A stretch of 64,000 nt of DNA from Niallia sp. Man26 (GCF_022049065.2 NZ_CP095743.1:2061001-2125000), one strand, 5' to 3'. Numbered from the stretch's first letter, positions 1 through 8,380 are shown. Made by a program: numbers and translations. The notes: generated by a model not told the origin, from the sequence alone.

Positions 1-325
1 GGCCATCTCTGATAACACGATGTAAATACTCACTGGCCGCTTCGCCTAATTGCTTTTTTGACGTCTCCTTGCCAACACTCTCTATGCATACTACTTCCCT
101 TAATGCATAAAGACGCTCTATTTTCCGTTCAATATTTCTAAATTGATGAATATGGTCATCATGAATGATAATTTCGACAATACCATCTTCCCTCGCTTTC
201 GTTAACAGCTTAGAAACGAGGGACCTGCTGATTCCAATTCTGTCGGCAATTTCCGATTGGGTGGCACCTTCCTCATAATACATTTGGGCAATTTTAACGA
301 GCATCCTTCTATCCTGTTTAAACAC
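1..325 (-). CDS. SorC/DeoR-family sugar-responsive transcriptional regulator, N-terminal part (cut by window edge)
   Basis: Reading leftward from a GTG at 325, about 108 residues are visible before the window ends. The start is supported by a GGATAGGG sequence just upstream. The N-terminus holds a helix-turn-helix of the SorC type (IAQMYYEEGATQSEIADRIG, then SRSLVSKLLTKAREDGIV), followed by the beginning of the sugar-phosphate-binding half. SorC regulators bind phosphorylated sugars and control the neighbouring transport operon. It sits 23 bases behind srlE, so it is probably co-transcribed with the glucitol PTS genes and regulates them. The C-terminal effector domain is outside the window, so the ligand is inferred from context only. 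Confidence 0.85.
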   Translation of the reverse strand, partial: MFKQDRRMLVKIAQMYYEEGATQSEIADRIGISRSLVSKLLTKAREDGIVEIIIHDDHIHQFRNIERKIERLYALREVVCIESVGKETSKKQLGEAASEYLHRVIRDG

Positions 326-348
326 ATCGACCCTATCCTTCCACGTAT

Positions 349-1368
349 TTAATACATGCCAAAACTAGCAAAATAAGCAATGACTACAGCAACAACACCT
401 GTGATCAAACGACTGTAAAGAATCGCAGGTACTCCGTAGCGAACTGTTTCTGGCTTAGCTTCGCCAAGAGACAAACCAACAGGAATAAAATCACAGCCAA
501 CTTGCCCATTAATGGCAAATAGGGCAGGAAGAGCATATTGGGGCGGAATATTGCCTAACGCTATTTGCGAACCGATTAATACGCCAATAACTTGGGCGAT
601 TACGGCGCCAGGTCCTAACACTGGAGATAAGAAGGGCAATGTACAGACAACCGCTATGACAAGCAGCCCCCAAAGGGAACCAGCAAGAGGAGTAAGTGCC
701 TGTGCAATCCAATCGCCCACACCTGTATAATTAATAATTCCCATGAGCATACTTACAAACGCCATAAAAGGCAGAATATTCTTTAGCAAAATATCCATTG
801 TGTCCCGGCCAGCTTGATAAAATGTGCCTGTGACATTGCCAATTCCTTTTGAGAAACGCAGCAAGATATTTTCTTTTTGTTTTGCTGCAATGTTTTGTTT
901 TAATTGTTTATAGTTCTCCTGGAATTTGTCTTTATCTTTAGTATCAAATTTAGGACGCTCTGCTGCTTCTTCGGCACTTGCAGATTGATTATAGCTTTCT
1001 GAAATCGCCACATCTTTCGTTGTTACACCTGAAACAAAAATATCATCGGTTATATATTTGGACAGCGGACCTGATGGAGAGGAAGGAAGAACATCGACTG
1101 TCAAAATTCGTTTCATTGGGTAAACGCCAATCCGTGCAGTTCCGCCACAGTCAATAACAACACAGGCCATTTCTTCTTCTGGATAGGAGCCTTTAAAGCC
1201 ATCTACTGCCTCAGCACCAGTTAACTCTGCTATTTTTGCGGCAACTGGATGAATCCCTCCGCCTGTAATCGAAACAATTTTGCTCTTTTTAGAATCTGGT
1301 TCCACATACAGACCAACACCCCAGCCGCCTGAGCCTTTGGATACGAAAACACCGCGATAAGCTGTCAT
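349..1368 (-). CDS. srlE: PTS glucitol/sorbitol transporter subunit IIB (EIIBC-type)
   Basis: Membrane component of the glucitol/sorbitol phosphotransferase system, 339 residues. The N-terminal cytoplasmic IIB region carries [16 protein letters not shown], whose cysteine is the expected phosphorylation site. A linker of about 50 charged residues follows, then a C-terminal membrane half containing [17 protein letters not shown] and a glycine-rich segment with [21 protein letters not shown] placed the start at the ATG at 1368 because GGGGGAG lies seven bases before it; an in-frame TTG lies two codons upstream. It follows srlA by 18 bases. The EIIA subunit (srlB) and sorbitol-6-phosphate dehydrogenase are not in the window and may lie beyond the left edge. 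Confidence 0.93.
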   Translation of the reverse strand: MTAYRGVFVSKGSGGWGVGLYVEPDSKKSKIVSITGGGIHPVAAKIAELTGAEAVDGFKGSYPEEEMACVVIDCGGTARIGVYPMKRILTVDVLPSSPSGPLSKYITDDIFVSGVTTKDVAISESYNQSASAEEAAERPKFDTKDKDKFQENYKQLKQNIAAKQKENILLRFSKGIGNVTGTFYQAGRDTMDILLKNILPFMAFVSMLMGIINYTGVGDWIAQALTPLAGSLWGLLVIAVVCTLPFLSPVLGPGAVIAQVIGVLIGSQIALGNIPPQYALPALFAINGQVGCDFIPVGLSLGEAKPETVRYGVPAILYSRLITGVVAVVIAYFASFGMY

Positions 1369-1386
1369 ATACAATCTCCCCCTTTT

Positions 1387-1917
1387 CTACGCTATATCAG
1401 CGCCATCCTTTTTCGCTAAATATTTTGTGATTATTTCAGTTACGATTCCACGAATCAAAATAATAACGACACCAACGATAAAGTAACGGACAGCTAAGTC
1501 TGCTATCGGCAGCCCTAATTCTTGGATGCCGTTAGCAATTCCTAAATAGACAAAGAGCTCTCCTGCATTTGCATAAGGAAATAAACCTGTGACTGGATGA
1601 ACGAATGATACGGCTGAATCGTAGAAGGCGGGCTTTTGCTTTTCTGGTAAAAAACGGCCAAAAGTATATGCCATTGGGTTTGTTAACATAAGAAGTGATA
1701 GAATTGGCATGAGTGTATAGCGAAGGATTGTGTATTTAGCAGCAAACTGAATGATTCGTGTAACTCTTTCTTCTCCAACAAATTTCATCATTGCATACGT
1801 GAATGTTAATAGAACTACGAGAGTAGGAACAATGCCTGTTACCAGCCCCATAAAGGTTTCCCCGCCTGCCTGAAACATCCCAATAAAATGCTCTCCTAAC
1901 CATTTGATCCATTCCAT
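1387..1917 (-). CDS. srlA: PTS glucitol/sorbitol transporter subunit IIC
   Basis: Integral membrane IIC subunit, 176 residues, close to the usual length of SrlA. It begins MEWIKWLGEHFIGMFQAGGE and has several hydrophobic spans, including VTGIVPTLVVLLTFTYAMM and a C-terminal YFIVGVVIILIRGIVTEIIT. The motif GRFLPEKQKPAFYDSAVSFV with HPVTGLFPYANAGELFVY is typical of glucitol IIC. It forms the sugar channel with SrlE. AAGGGGG precedes the ATG. It lies 16 bases after gutM and 18 bases before srlE, consistent with one operon. Confidence 0.94.
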   Translation of the reverse strand: MEWIKWLGEHFIGMFQAGGETFMGLVTGIVPTLVVLLTFTYAMMKFVGEERVTRIIQFAAKYTILRYTLMPILSLLMLTNPMAYTFGRFLPEKQKPAFYDSAVSFVHPVTGLFPYANAGELFVYLGIANGIQELGLPIADLAVRYFIVGVVIILIRGIVTEIITKYLAKKDGADIA

Positions 1918-1933
1918 TGTTTGACCCCCTTAT

Positions 1934-2359
1934 TTATACTCCTAATGACACCTTTTTCTTAGCGATTGTTAATAATGCATTTTCACTTGCCTGTAACAAT
2001 GCCTTTCTTGAGGAAGGAAGTTTATTTTTGCCCTTATTAGGAATCTCATCATGGATGTAGCTGACAATTTCCCCAACATGCTTGCCTTTATAGATTTCCA
2101 TCGCCTTAAATTTAGTTAAGACTGACATCCCTTTTAACAAGTGACATTCATGAATGATATAGTTACTATCAACAATTAAGACAGCAATTGCTCCGTGCTT
2201 AAGCTTTCCGCGTGTCATTCCTGAGAACATAAAAAAACCATCCTGACCTTTGTAACCGCTGACAATTTTATCGATATTCTTTTTGTATTGCTTAATCTGA
2301 AACAGCGATAAAAGATATTGCACAATAAGTATCAAACAAAGTATAAAAGCTAACTGCAT
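1934..2359 (-). CDS. srlM: GutM-type glucitol operon protein
   Basis: A 141-residue protein with one N-terminal membrane segment (LAFILCLILIVQYLLSLFQI) and a basic cytoplasmic part, KQYKKNIDKIVSGYKGQDGF. This matches GutM (SrlM), the accessory or activator protein of glucitol operons. In Firmicutes gutM is often the first gene ahead of the IIC and IIB genes, as here. GGGGAGGAG and AGGGGG precede the ATG at 2359. The upstream region carries a cre-like site and four repeats. The exact role of GutM (transcription co-activator versus membrane regulator) cannot be judged from the sequence. Confidence 0.85.
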   Translation of the reverse strand: MQLAFILCLILIVQYLLSLFQIKQYKKNIDKIVSGYKGQDGFFMFSGMTRGKLKHGAIAVLIVDSNYIIHECHLLKGMSVLTKFKAMEIYKGKHVGEIVSYIHDEIPNKGKNKLPSSRKALLQASENALLTIAKKKVSLGV

Positions 2360-2415
2360 ATAAGCCCCCTTCTCCTCCCCTTATTTGCTTGTTATTGAGC
2401 CTCCTCACCCTAAAT

Positions 2416-2429
2416 AATAGCGCTTTCAT
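2416..2429 (-). promoter_or_regulatory. cre-like site (CcpA) upstream of gutM
   Basis: On the minus strand TGAAAGCGCTATTA fits the catabolite-responsive element pattern TGWNANCGNTNWCA with one mismatch. It lies about 55 bases ahead of the gutM start, where CcpA binding would repress the glucitol genes during growth on preferred sugars. Confidence 0.55.
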
Positions 2430-2447
2430 TTTTAAGTTAAAAAAACT

Positions 2448-2557
2448 GTAACATCTGTCACAGATAAACACTTTAAGGTTCTTCATGTCACATTTGTTAC
2501 AGCACTTAACATTTGTTATACCCTTAGGATAATAAAAAGTTCACACATTTGTCAATA
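2448..2557. promoter_or_regulatory. Cluster of four operator-like repeats ahead of the glucitol operon
   Basis: Four 16-base copies of an element close to TGTNACATTTGTNACA start at 2448 (TGTAACATCTGTCACA), 2487 (TGTCACATTTGTTACA), 2506 (CTTAACATTTGTTATA) and 2542 (TCACACATTTGTCAAT). The first two are near-palindromic. The spacing is 39, 19 and 36 bases. The position immediately upstream of gutM, and a SorC-type regulator in the same gene cluster, make these likely operators for that regulator. Confidence 0.6.
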
Positions 2558-2613
2558 ATCAAAAAAATATTTTTTAATTTTTCTGCAAATGGTTAAAAGC
2601 TCTTTGTTTCCAT

Positions 2614-2644
2614 AAAAAAACCTGAGCAAATTAATTTGCTCAGG
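2614..2644 (-). terminator. Rho-independent terminator after the MFS gene
   Basis: A perfect inverted repeat at 2621-2644 (arms CCTGAGCAAATT / AATTTGCTCAGG) is followed on the minus strand by seven T at 2620-2614. It lies 11 bases beyond the MFS stop codon. Confidence 0.9.
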
Positions 2645-2654
2645 CATTCAAGAT

Positions 2655-3863
2655 TTATCCAGCTTTCGATACATTGCTCATTAACTTAGCCTGTTTTGCC
2701 GCTTTTCCATGTAGGAAATAATAAACGACAAGTGCTAATAAGATATAGAAAGTACTGTAGAAATATAGCGAACCGAAGCCAATCATGTCTCCGACAAAAC
2801 CTACTATAAAGGACCCGATTCCGATACCGCTGTCGAATAATGACAGGAAAGTTGCTGTTGCTAAGCCGCGCTTTTCTGGAGCAGCTTTTTGAATGGCGAT
2901 TGTTTGGAAGCTTGGAAAGAGCGTTCCATAACCTAAGCCAATTAACGCTGCTGCAAACAAGAAGAAAAAGGCTGTGTTTACATTGCTCAATGTCAGCATT
3001 CCTATAGCAAATAGCAGAATGCATGGATAAACAATCACATTTGCACCATAACGGTCAAACCAGCGTCCTGCAAATGGTCTGCCGATCAGCATGATTATAG
3101 CATATACGACAAAGAAGTAGCCTGACACACTCTGCAAGCCTTTGCCGTCTGCATATACAGACACAAAGGACAAAATAGATGAATAAACGATTCCAAACAG
3201 TGCAGCAACAATGCTGATCGGAATAGCAGACGGTTCGAGAATGCCGCCGAATTTAGATGGAGTCTTTTCTGCCGGTGCTTCGCTTGCGGGAACTGTATTT
3301 TTCGGCAGTTTAATAAATAAACCTGTTAGGATTGCAAAAACCGCAAATATTACAGCCAGCAAAAATAGTGTATCTGCTCCCCATGAATTAATGGCCATCA
3401 AACCAAGGAACGGCCCTGCAACCATCGCAAGGTTCATCGACATTGAATAATAGCCCATTCCTTCGCCTCTTCTGGAGTTGGGAATAATATCTGCAACAAT
3501 CGTTCCTGTTGCAGTAGTTGCCATCCCGAATCCGATGCCATGAAAGGCACGGACAATCAGTAGGCTTCCGACAGATTCAGGCAAGAAATAGAATAGCGCC
3601 ACAAGAAAGAAGATCGCCAATGACAGTACAAGCAGTGTCTTCTTCCCGTATTTTTGCATCAGCTTGCCTGCGAACGGTCTGATGACAATGGCTGTCAGCA
3701 AGAACATTGTCGTGATCAGACCTGCGCTTGATTGTTTCCCATGCAGTTCATTGATGGCATAAACGGGCAGAGACACCATTAAAAAATAAAATGTTAAAAA
3801 TAAAAAAAAGTTGCTAACCCAAATATTAATAAAACTTTTCGTCCAAAGTGTTTCCTTACTCAA
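2655..3863 (-). CDS. MFS transporter (drug/metabolite efflux type)
   Basis: A 402-residue major facilitator with about 12 predicted membrane spans. The conserved loop between the first helices appears as RPFAGKLMQKYGKKT, and its duplicate in the second half as RPFAGRWFDRYGAN. Both are typical of proton-driven efflux pumps such as the YwoG/YfkF-like proteins of bacilli. The start is a TTG at 3863, preceded by a GGGGGAAGGAA run. It overlaps the last eight bases of the upstream marR-like gene, so the two are translationally coupled. The substrate is unknown; the MarR partner suggests induction by a lipophilic compound or antibiotic. Confidence 0.88.
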   Translation of the reverse strand: MSKETLWTKSFINIWVSNFFLFLTFYFLMVSLPVYAINELHGKQSSAGLITTMFLLTAIVIRPFAGKLMQKYGKKTLLVLSLAIFFLVALFYFLPESVGSLLIVRAFHGIGFGMATTATGTIVADIIPNSRRGEGMGYYSMSMNLAMVAGPFLGLMAINSWGADTLFLLAVIFAVFAILTGLFIKLPKNTVPASEAPAEKTPSKFGGILEPSAIPISIVAALFGIVYSSILSFVSVYADGKGLQSVSGYFFVVYAIIMLIGRPFAGRWFDRYGANVIVYPCILLFAIGMLTLSNVNTAFFFLFAAALIGLGYGTLFPSFQTIAIQKAAPEKRGLATATFLSLFDSGIGIGSFIVGFVGDMIGFGSLYFYSTFYILLALVVYYFLHGKAAKQAKLMSNVSKAG

Positions 3864-4293
3864 ATTCCTTCCCCCTAGTTGATAAATCCTGATTCCAATC
3901 TGAAATCAATGTCAGTAATTGCTGTTGAGATGCGGGATTTAATGGCTGAATCAGCTCCTCGTTCATTTGCAGGACTGCTTTTTCCCATTCTGGGTACTTC
4001 TCCAACGCTTTTTCGGTAAGCTCAATCCTTTTTGTGCGTTTGTCGATTCCCTTTACTTGTCTCACATAATCATTTGCTACTAATTTTTGCACCGTTCTTG
4101 TAATCGGCGGTGCCTCAATTGCTAAATAATCGGAAATTTCCTTCTGTGTCATAGAACCCTTTGTTTTAAGCAAAAAGAGAACAGTCCACTGTGAACTGTA
4201 AATATCGAACGGCTGAAGTGCATCATTCAATGATTTTGTCATTTGTCTGGCAAGCTGGTTTATCGAGTGAAATAATTCATGAACATCATTCAT
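3856..4293 (-). CDS. MarR-family transcriptional regulator
   Basis: A 145-residue winged helix-turn-helix protein. It contains the MarR core with SSQWTVLFLLKTKGSMTQKE, followed by ISDYLAIEAPPITRTVQKLV and the wing region VRQVKGIDKRTKRIELTEKA. MarR proteins are dimeric repressors that release DNA on binding small aromatic ligands. It is the first gene of a two-gene unit with the overlapping MFS pump. A palindrome at 4333-4350 upstream is its probable operator, so autoregulation is likely. Confidence 0.92.
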   Translation of the reverse strand: MNDVHELFHSINQLARQMTKSLNDALQPFDIYSSQWTVLFLLKTKGSMTQKEISDYLAIEAPPITRTVQKLVANDYVRQVKGIDKRTKRIELTEKALEKYPEWEKAVLQMNEELIQPLNPASQQQLLTLISDWNQDLSTRGKEFE

Positions 4294-4332
4294 AGCAGCA
4301 GGTGCTCCTAACTTATAAGGTTAAATTAAAAT

Positions 4333-4350
4333 TAGTTACCTAAGTAACTA
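4333..4350. promoter_or_regulatory. Probable MarR operator palindrome
   Basis: TAGTTAC-CTAA-GTAACTA is a perfect seven-base inverted repeat with a four-base spacer. It lies about 40 bases upstream of the marR-like start, just after a TTGATA -35-like hexamer on the minus strand. Size and place fit a MarR dimer site. Confidence 0.65.
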
Positions 4351-4480
4351 TATCAAGAAGAAAACAATTCATCAATAGGTTAAATGCATTTTTTTAGCTA
4401 ATTTCTGTACAAATCTTTCATTTTTCTTATATAATGTTCGGAAACTGCTGTGAATTTTTTCATTATAAGGAGCAAGAGTA

Positions 4481-4918
4481 ATGGAATGTAGACGAAAGAT
4501 TTTCAGAGGAATGTGCTTCTGTTTATTTGCTGTATATATAGTAATTTTATTTTATTTATTGTTTTTTTCAGGGTACAGACAAGCAGTCAAAGGAACTGTT
4601 GCTTATAATTTCATTCCATTTAGAAGTATTCTTGCAGACATAGGCGGATTGTCTTCCTTTAATCTGGGGTTATGGACGAATAATTTATTCGGAAACATCC
4701 TCGCTTTTATGCCGTTCGGGTTCTTTATTCCCCTTCTTTTTGCTAATGTCCGCAAGCTTTCCTCGGTTATTGGCTGCGCTTTTGCCTTGTCTGTTTCTGT
4801 CGAACTGCTTCAGCTTGTAACAAGGATAGGTGCTTGTGATGTGGATGATGTTATCCTTAATACACTTGGGGGATTTTGCGGATATTGGCTGTGGAAAGTA
4901 ATGAAACGTGCTTTTTAA
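4481..4918 (+). CDS. VanZ-like membrane protein
   Basis: A 145-residue protein with about four membrane segments. Recognisable VanZ features are NFIPFRSI near residue 47, NLFGNILAFMPFGFFIPLLF in the middle and SVELLQLVTRIGACDVDDVI followed by NTLGGFCGYW at the end. VanZ-like proteins are widespread in Firmicutes; VanZ itself raises teicoplanin resistance, but the biochemical role of most members is unknown. AAGGAG lies eight bases before the ATG. It is a single-gene unit between divergent neighbours. Confidence 0.9.
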   Translation: MECRRKIFRGMCFCLFAVYIVILFYLLFFSGYRQAVKGTVAYNFIPFRSILADIGGLSSFNLGLWTNNLFGNILAFMPFGFFIPLLFANVRKLSSVIGCAFALSVSVELLQLVTRIGACDVDDVILNTLGGFCGYWLWKVMKRAF

Positions 4919-5033
4919 TCAGCAAATGAGGATGCTACAAAACAAAATATAACCTATCTAAACAGGAATATTTTAAAAAATAAAGCTTGGGATTATAAAT
5001 AGTAGATAACTTTATCATTCGTTCAGTTCATTG

Positions 5034-5132
5034 CGCTTTTTGCGGGGAGGAAGCTAAAGCCTCCTCGTCTTCGCCTGCGGTGTCTCATCCACCTCTATTT
5101 CCCACAGGAGTCGAGTGCCCTCCGCCCCACAA
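5034..5132. repeat. Degenerate copy of a GC-rich Bacillaceae intergenic repeat
   Basis: This stretch is far more GC-rich than its surroundings. It contains GCGGGGAGGAAGCTAAAGCC, CCTCGTCTTCGCCTGCGGTG and CACAGGAGTCGAGTGCCCTC, with internal complementarity. From memory it resembles a repeat found many times between genes in Bacillus-type genomes. It encodes nothing obvious. The rest of 4919-5207 is AT-rich without a gene. Confidence 0.55.
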
Positions 5133-5165
5133 AAAAACCAAACTATTTATTAGTTTGGTTTTTTT
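5131..5165. terminator. Bidirectional terminator
   Basis: Stem arms CCAAACTA / TAGTTTGG at 5138-5158 are flanked by seven A on the left and seven T on the right. It can end transcription of the leftward rhamnose operon and of anything read rightward. Confidence 0.85.
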
Positions 5166-5207
5166 GTATACTTACATACTTTTGTAGCAGCCTCTTTTTA
5201 TATTACT

Positions 5208-6359
5208 TTATAAAATCTCCTTATACATGGCGATTACTTCTTCTTTTGTAGGCTGAAATGGATTCCCTGGGGCACAAGCATCCACAAGCGCAAACTGAGC
5301 AAGCTTATCTAAGTCTGCTTCAAATACGCCTAATTCTGACAGAGTTGCAGGAATACCCACACTAACGCTTAATTGTTCAATTGCATTTATCACTTCCTCT
5401 GCACATTGCAAAGCTGATTTGCCTTCTGTTTGAATTCCAATAGCCTTAGCAATTGCCGGAAACTTACTTGGGTCTCGTTTAGCATTTTCCCTCTCAACGA
5501 TTGGCAGAAGCATCGCATTACACACACCATGAGGTAAATCGTAAACGCCGCCTAACTGGTGGGCCATTGCATGGACAAATCCAAGTCCTGCATTATTAAA
5601 TGCTACACCAGCAAGGAACATGGCGAATACCATCTGCTCTCTTGCTTTGAGATCCTCCCCATTTTTGACTGCTTTTGGCAAATATTCAAAGATAATTTCA
5701 ACTGCAGCCAAAGCTTGAGCATCTGTAATCCTGTATGCTCCTTTTGACACAATCGCTTCAATCGCATGTGTTAAAGCATCCATCCCTGTAGCAGCTGTCA
5801 ATGCTTCAGGTTTTGCCGTCATCAGCTCAGGATCATTAATGGAAATTGCTGCAAGACTGTTTTTATCAACCATCACCATCTTCACTTGCCGTTCTTCATC
5901 TGTAATAACATAGTTAATCGTATACTCGCTTGAAGTGCCGGCAGTTGTGTTAACTGCTGCAATCGGGACAGATTTATGCGCTGTTTTTCCCACACCTTCG
6001 TATGTTCTTAAATCTCCGCCGTTAGCTGCCATAAGGCCAATAGCCTTTGCTGCATCCTGCGGTGAACCTCCACCGACAGAAACGATACAATCACATTGAT
6101 TTTCTTGAAATACTTGCAAGCCATTCATTACATTAGCAATTGTCGGATTAGGCTTTACTTCGTCGTAAATAATATAATCGATAGCATTGTTTTTCAGTAT
6201 ATTTATCACTTTTTCTGCAATACCATTGTTTACTAATACTTTATCAGTTACAAGCAGTGCTTTCGTAAACTTCAGCTGATGTAAATATTCGCCTGCTTCA
6301 TTTAGGCAGCCTCTTCCGATTAAGTTCGTACTTGGTATATATAAAACATGTGAAGACAT
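5208..6359 (-). CDS. fucO: Iron-containing alcohol dehydrogenase, probable lactaldehyde reductase
   Basis: A 383-residue group III (Fe-dependent) alcohol dehydrogenase. The nucleotide-binding GGGSPQDAAKAIG motif lies near residue 98, and metal-ligand segments GMDALTHAIEAIVS and FVHAMAHQLGG plus LPHGVCNAMLLP follow. These match FucO-type enzymes, which reduce L-lactaldehyde to L-1,2-propanediol with NADH. It is the last gene of the rhamnose operon, 64 bases after rhaD, whose aldolase makes L-lactaldehyde. That context supports lactaldehyde reductase over a generic butanol or 1,3-propanediol dehydrogenase. Start supported by AGGAGG upstream. Confidence 0.87.
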   Translation of the reverse strand: MSSHVLYIPSTNLIGRGCLNEAGEYLHQLKFTKALLVTDKVLVNNGIAEKVINILKNNAIDYIIYDEVKPNPTIANVMNGLQVFQENQCDCIVSVGGGSPQDAAKAIGLMAANGGDLRTYEGVGKTAHKSVPIAAVNTTAGTSSEYTINYVITDEERQVKMVMVDKNSLAAISINDPELMTAKPEALTAATGMDALTHAIEAIVSKGAYRITDAQALAAVEIIFEYLPKAVKNGEDLKAREQMVFAMFLAGVAFNNAGLGFVHAMAHQLGGVYDLPHGVCNAMLLPIVERENAKRDPSKFPAIAKAIGIQTEGKSALQCAEEVINAIEQLSVSVGIPATLSELGVFEADLDKLAQFALVDACAPGNPFQPTKEEVIAMYKEIL

Positions 6360-6423
6360 GATGTTTATCCTCCTTTATATGTTCAATATTTCACAAATAA
6401 AACGAAAAAGATTCGGTAATCTA

Positions 6424-7260
6424 TTAAGCAATAATAATGCCAGGACGGGGGGTAACATGAAATGCTTTTGCTAAGTCAGCTAATTCTCTGTCTGTTATGG
6501 TTTGTTTTATGCGCGCTGGGTCTCCGATTGCTGTGTAAATTTGCGCTGCTTTTTCAGCAGTTTCAATTAGACCGAATGTCTCATCAATTGTTGTACCTGC
6601 ACCGAATATACCATGATGGGGCCATATGACGAGGCGATGCTCCTTCATCTTTTGTGCTGTTTGCAGTCCGATTTCTGCCGTACCAGGAATCATCCATGGC
6701 ACAATGCCAATTCCGTCCGGAAATACAACGATGCATTCTGTGCACATTTGCCAGAGGGTTTTCGTAAACATTGCTTCATCCAGTTCATGAGTAAAAGTCA
6801 TGGCAATAATATTTGTCGCATGATTATGCATGATAACACGATGTTCGCTGTCCACCTTTAGTCTTTCTGTGTGACTTTTGAAATGGGCAGGAAGCTCACT
6901 TGTCGGAAGTGTTCCATCCTCCAATCCCCACAACAGATCAATGCTTTGCCCTCTCTCTCCTACCTTAATAATTCCAAACGTGTTGCAAGGGTCTTCCTTC
7001 GCATTTTTAAAGTATTTGCCTGATCCAGTTACGATAAAAAATTTGCCTTCGAGTTCTTCTACAGACGTCGGAATCGGTATTGTGCGTACCACCTTACTCG
7101 CATCTAAGTATTCTTTCACCTCTTCTTCCTTCAGCAAATAACTGATATTGCCGCCATTTCGTTCATCCCATCCAAGCCTCCACATATTAAAAGCAGCATT
7201 ATACATTTCCTTCAGGAAGGGGGCGTCTTCTAGGTTTTTCTTCTGAACCTTTGTTGGCAT
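6424..7260 (-). CDS. rhaD: Rhamnulose-1-phosphate aldolase
   Basis: Class II (zinc) aldolase that splits L-rhamnulose 1-phosphate into dihydroxyacetone phosphate and L-lactaldehyde; 278 residues, close to the 274 of E. coli RhaD. Visible landmarks are [14 protein letters not shown] near the N-terminus, [12 protein letters not shown], the zinc-binding [12 protein letters not shown] and the second histidine pair [11 protein letters not shown] chose the ATG at 7260 because AAGGAG lies nine bases before it; an ATG two codons upstream is too close to that site. A good promoter and an A/T-rich operator-like tract lie upstream, so it can be transcribed apart from the rest of the rha operon. Confidence 0.94.
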   Translation of the reverse strand: MPTKVQKKNLEDAPFLKEMYNAAFNMWRLGWDERNGGNISYLLKEEEVKEYLDASKVVRTIPIPTSVEELEGKFFIVTGSGKYFKNAKEDPCNTFGIIKVGERGQSIDLLWGLEDGTLPTSELPAHFKSHTERLKVDSEHRVIMHNHATNIIAMTFTHELDEAMFTKTLWQMCTECIVVFPDGIGIVPWMIPGTAEIGLQTAQKMKEHRLVIWPHHGIFGAGTTIDETFGLIETAEKAAQIYTAIGDPARIKQTITDRELADLAKAFHVTPRPGIIIA

Positions 7261-7332
7261 TCTCATGCACTCCTTTGTTTTCTCTTAATCTGCTATTTTT
7301 GCTTTTTTCGTATGTTGTCTTTTTACATCTTT

Positions 7333-7390
7333 ATCATAAAAGGATAACAAATATAAGTCAACATAAACAAAAACAAACAAAAGAAAAAAT
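7333..7390 (-). promoter_or_regulatory. rhaD promoter with adjoining repeat-type operator
   Basis: On the minus strand TTGACT (7361-7356) and TATGAT (7338-7333) are spaced by 17 bases, a good housekeeping promoter. Just upstream, at about 7363-7390, lies the T-rich tract with TTTTGTTTGTTTTTGTTTAT. Similar tracts occur before rhaR, the bifunctional aldolase and lutA. DeoR-type regulators commonly bind direct repeats of this kind. Confidence 0.6.
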
Positions 7391-7435
7391 AATGAATTTA
7401 TGAACATTTTATGTCTGTTTTCCCTTATAAAAAAA

Positions 7436-7455
7436 GAAACCCATGATTGGGTTTC
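7436..7455 (-). terminator. Terminator after rhaR
   Basis: Stem arms GAAACCCA / TGGGTTTC with a four-base loop, followed on the minus strand by a T-rich tract. The stem overlaps the rhaR stop codon and separates it from rhaD. Confidence 0.75.
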
Positions 7456-8215
7456 AAATCTTTACAATAGAATAAGGAATTGTTTTTTCCTGCAGCTCCT
7501 TCTGATAGTCAGCAGGGATGTTCACATCGGAAATGACATGATGAACATTTTTCAAATCACAAATATGAGCGAAGGTTTTTACTCCGAATTTAGAAGAATC
7601 GGCAAGCAAGATAACTTGGGAAGAAATATCGATCATCTTCTTCTTTAATATAGCCTGCCACTCATTGGAGTCACTTAAGCCTGACAAATGCACACCCTTG
7701 CATGATAGAAACAGCTTGTTGACATAATAGCTGTCTAAAGATCGTTCTGACAGGGGTCCAACATAGGACAGCGAGTTGGCAAGGAGCATTCCGCCTGTGG
7801 AAATAACTTTAATTTGTTCCTTTTTGCTAAGCTCTAGGGCTACCTTAATAGAATTCGTGATAACCGTCAAAGGCATATCAGGCAATTCCTGAGCCATATA
7901 CCATGCTGTTGTGCTTCCGTCCAATAAGATTTGCTCACTTGGCTCAATCAGCTTCACAGCTTCGGCAGCAATCGCCTTTTTTTCAGCAGAATTGGTAATT
8001 TCCCGCACAATAAACGGAATATCGGTTGCTTCTTTTTCAATGCTGACAGCTCCGCCGTGGCTTCTGCTTAACAGCTGCTCTTGTTCTAACTTTTCTAAGT
8101 CTCTTCTGATTGTTTCTTCTGTAACAGAAAAGATTTCACTCAGCTCTGATACGCGAATGCTTAATCTTTCGTTTACTAATTCAACAATTTTTCTGCGCCT
8201 TTCTGCAACAAGCAA
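7454..8215 (-). CDS. DeoR-family transcriptional regulator of the rhamnose genes
   Basis: A 253-residue DeoR protein. The N-terminal winged helix reads LSIRVSELSEIFSVTEETIR followed by RDLEKLEQEQLLSRSHGGAV, the family hallmark. The C-terminal sugar-phosphate-binding half holds ILLDGSTTAWYMA and VITNSIKVALEL. The start is TTG at 8215, supported by AAAGGGAG upstream; no ATG fits. Placed between the permease and rhaD, it is the likely rhamnose regulator (RhaR-like), sensing a rhamnose-pathway phosphate. Repeat-rich T tracts before its own gene, rhaD, the bifunctional aldolase and lutA are candidate binding sites. Repressor versus activator cannot be decided here. Confidence 0.85.
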   Translation of the reverse strand: MLVAERRRKIVELVNERLSIRVSELSEIFSVTEETIRRDLEKLEQEQLLSRSHGGAVSIEKEATDIPFIVREITNSAEKKAIAAEAVKLIEPSEQILLDGSTTAWYMAQELPDMPLTVITNSIKVALELSKKEQIKVISTGGMLLANSLSYVGPLSERSLDSYYVNKLFLSCKGVHLSGLSDSNEWQAILKKKMIDISSQVILLADSSKFGVKTFAHICDLKNVHHVISDVNIPADYQKELQEKTIPYSIVKI

Positions 8216-8245
8216 CTAATATCTCCCTTTCTTTACAGTCCCTAA

Positions 8246-8290
8246 TTTTTGTTTATTTGGTTTTATGTTTGATTTTGTATTTTTACTATA
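8246..8290. promoter_or_regulatory. T-rich repeat tract upstream of rhaR (candidate RhaR operator)
   Basis: On the plus strand this carries TTTTTGTTTATTTGG and ATGTTTGATTTTG followed by TATTTTTAC. The units resemble those ahead of rhaD, the bifunctional aldolase and lutA. It sits about 30-75 bases before the rhaR start. I do not see a clear -35/-10 pair. Confidence 0.5.
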
Positions 8291-8333
8291 CCATAATTAG
8301 CTACTATTTTATATAATACAAGCTACAAAAAAA

Positions 8334-8361
8334 GGGGCATCAGTATCATAACCTTTGCCCC
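8334..8361 (-). terminator. Terminator after the rhamnose permease
   Basis: Arms GGGGCA (8334-8339) and TGCCCC (8356-8361), followed on the minus strand by seven T. It lies 20 bases beyond the permease stop codon. Confidence 0.7.
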
Positions 8362-8380
8362 CATTCGTATTAGCTAAACT

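Noticed and set aside
2292-2486. Short open frame on the minus strand over gutM and its upstream region
   Set aside because: It overlaps the real gutM start in another frame, and its sequence has no family pattern.
4481-4918. VanZ-like gene as a sign of a glycopeptide-resistance cluster
   Set aside because: No vanA, vanH, vanX or related genes lie nearby; stand-alone VanZ-like genes are common in Firmicutes.
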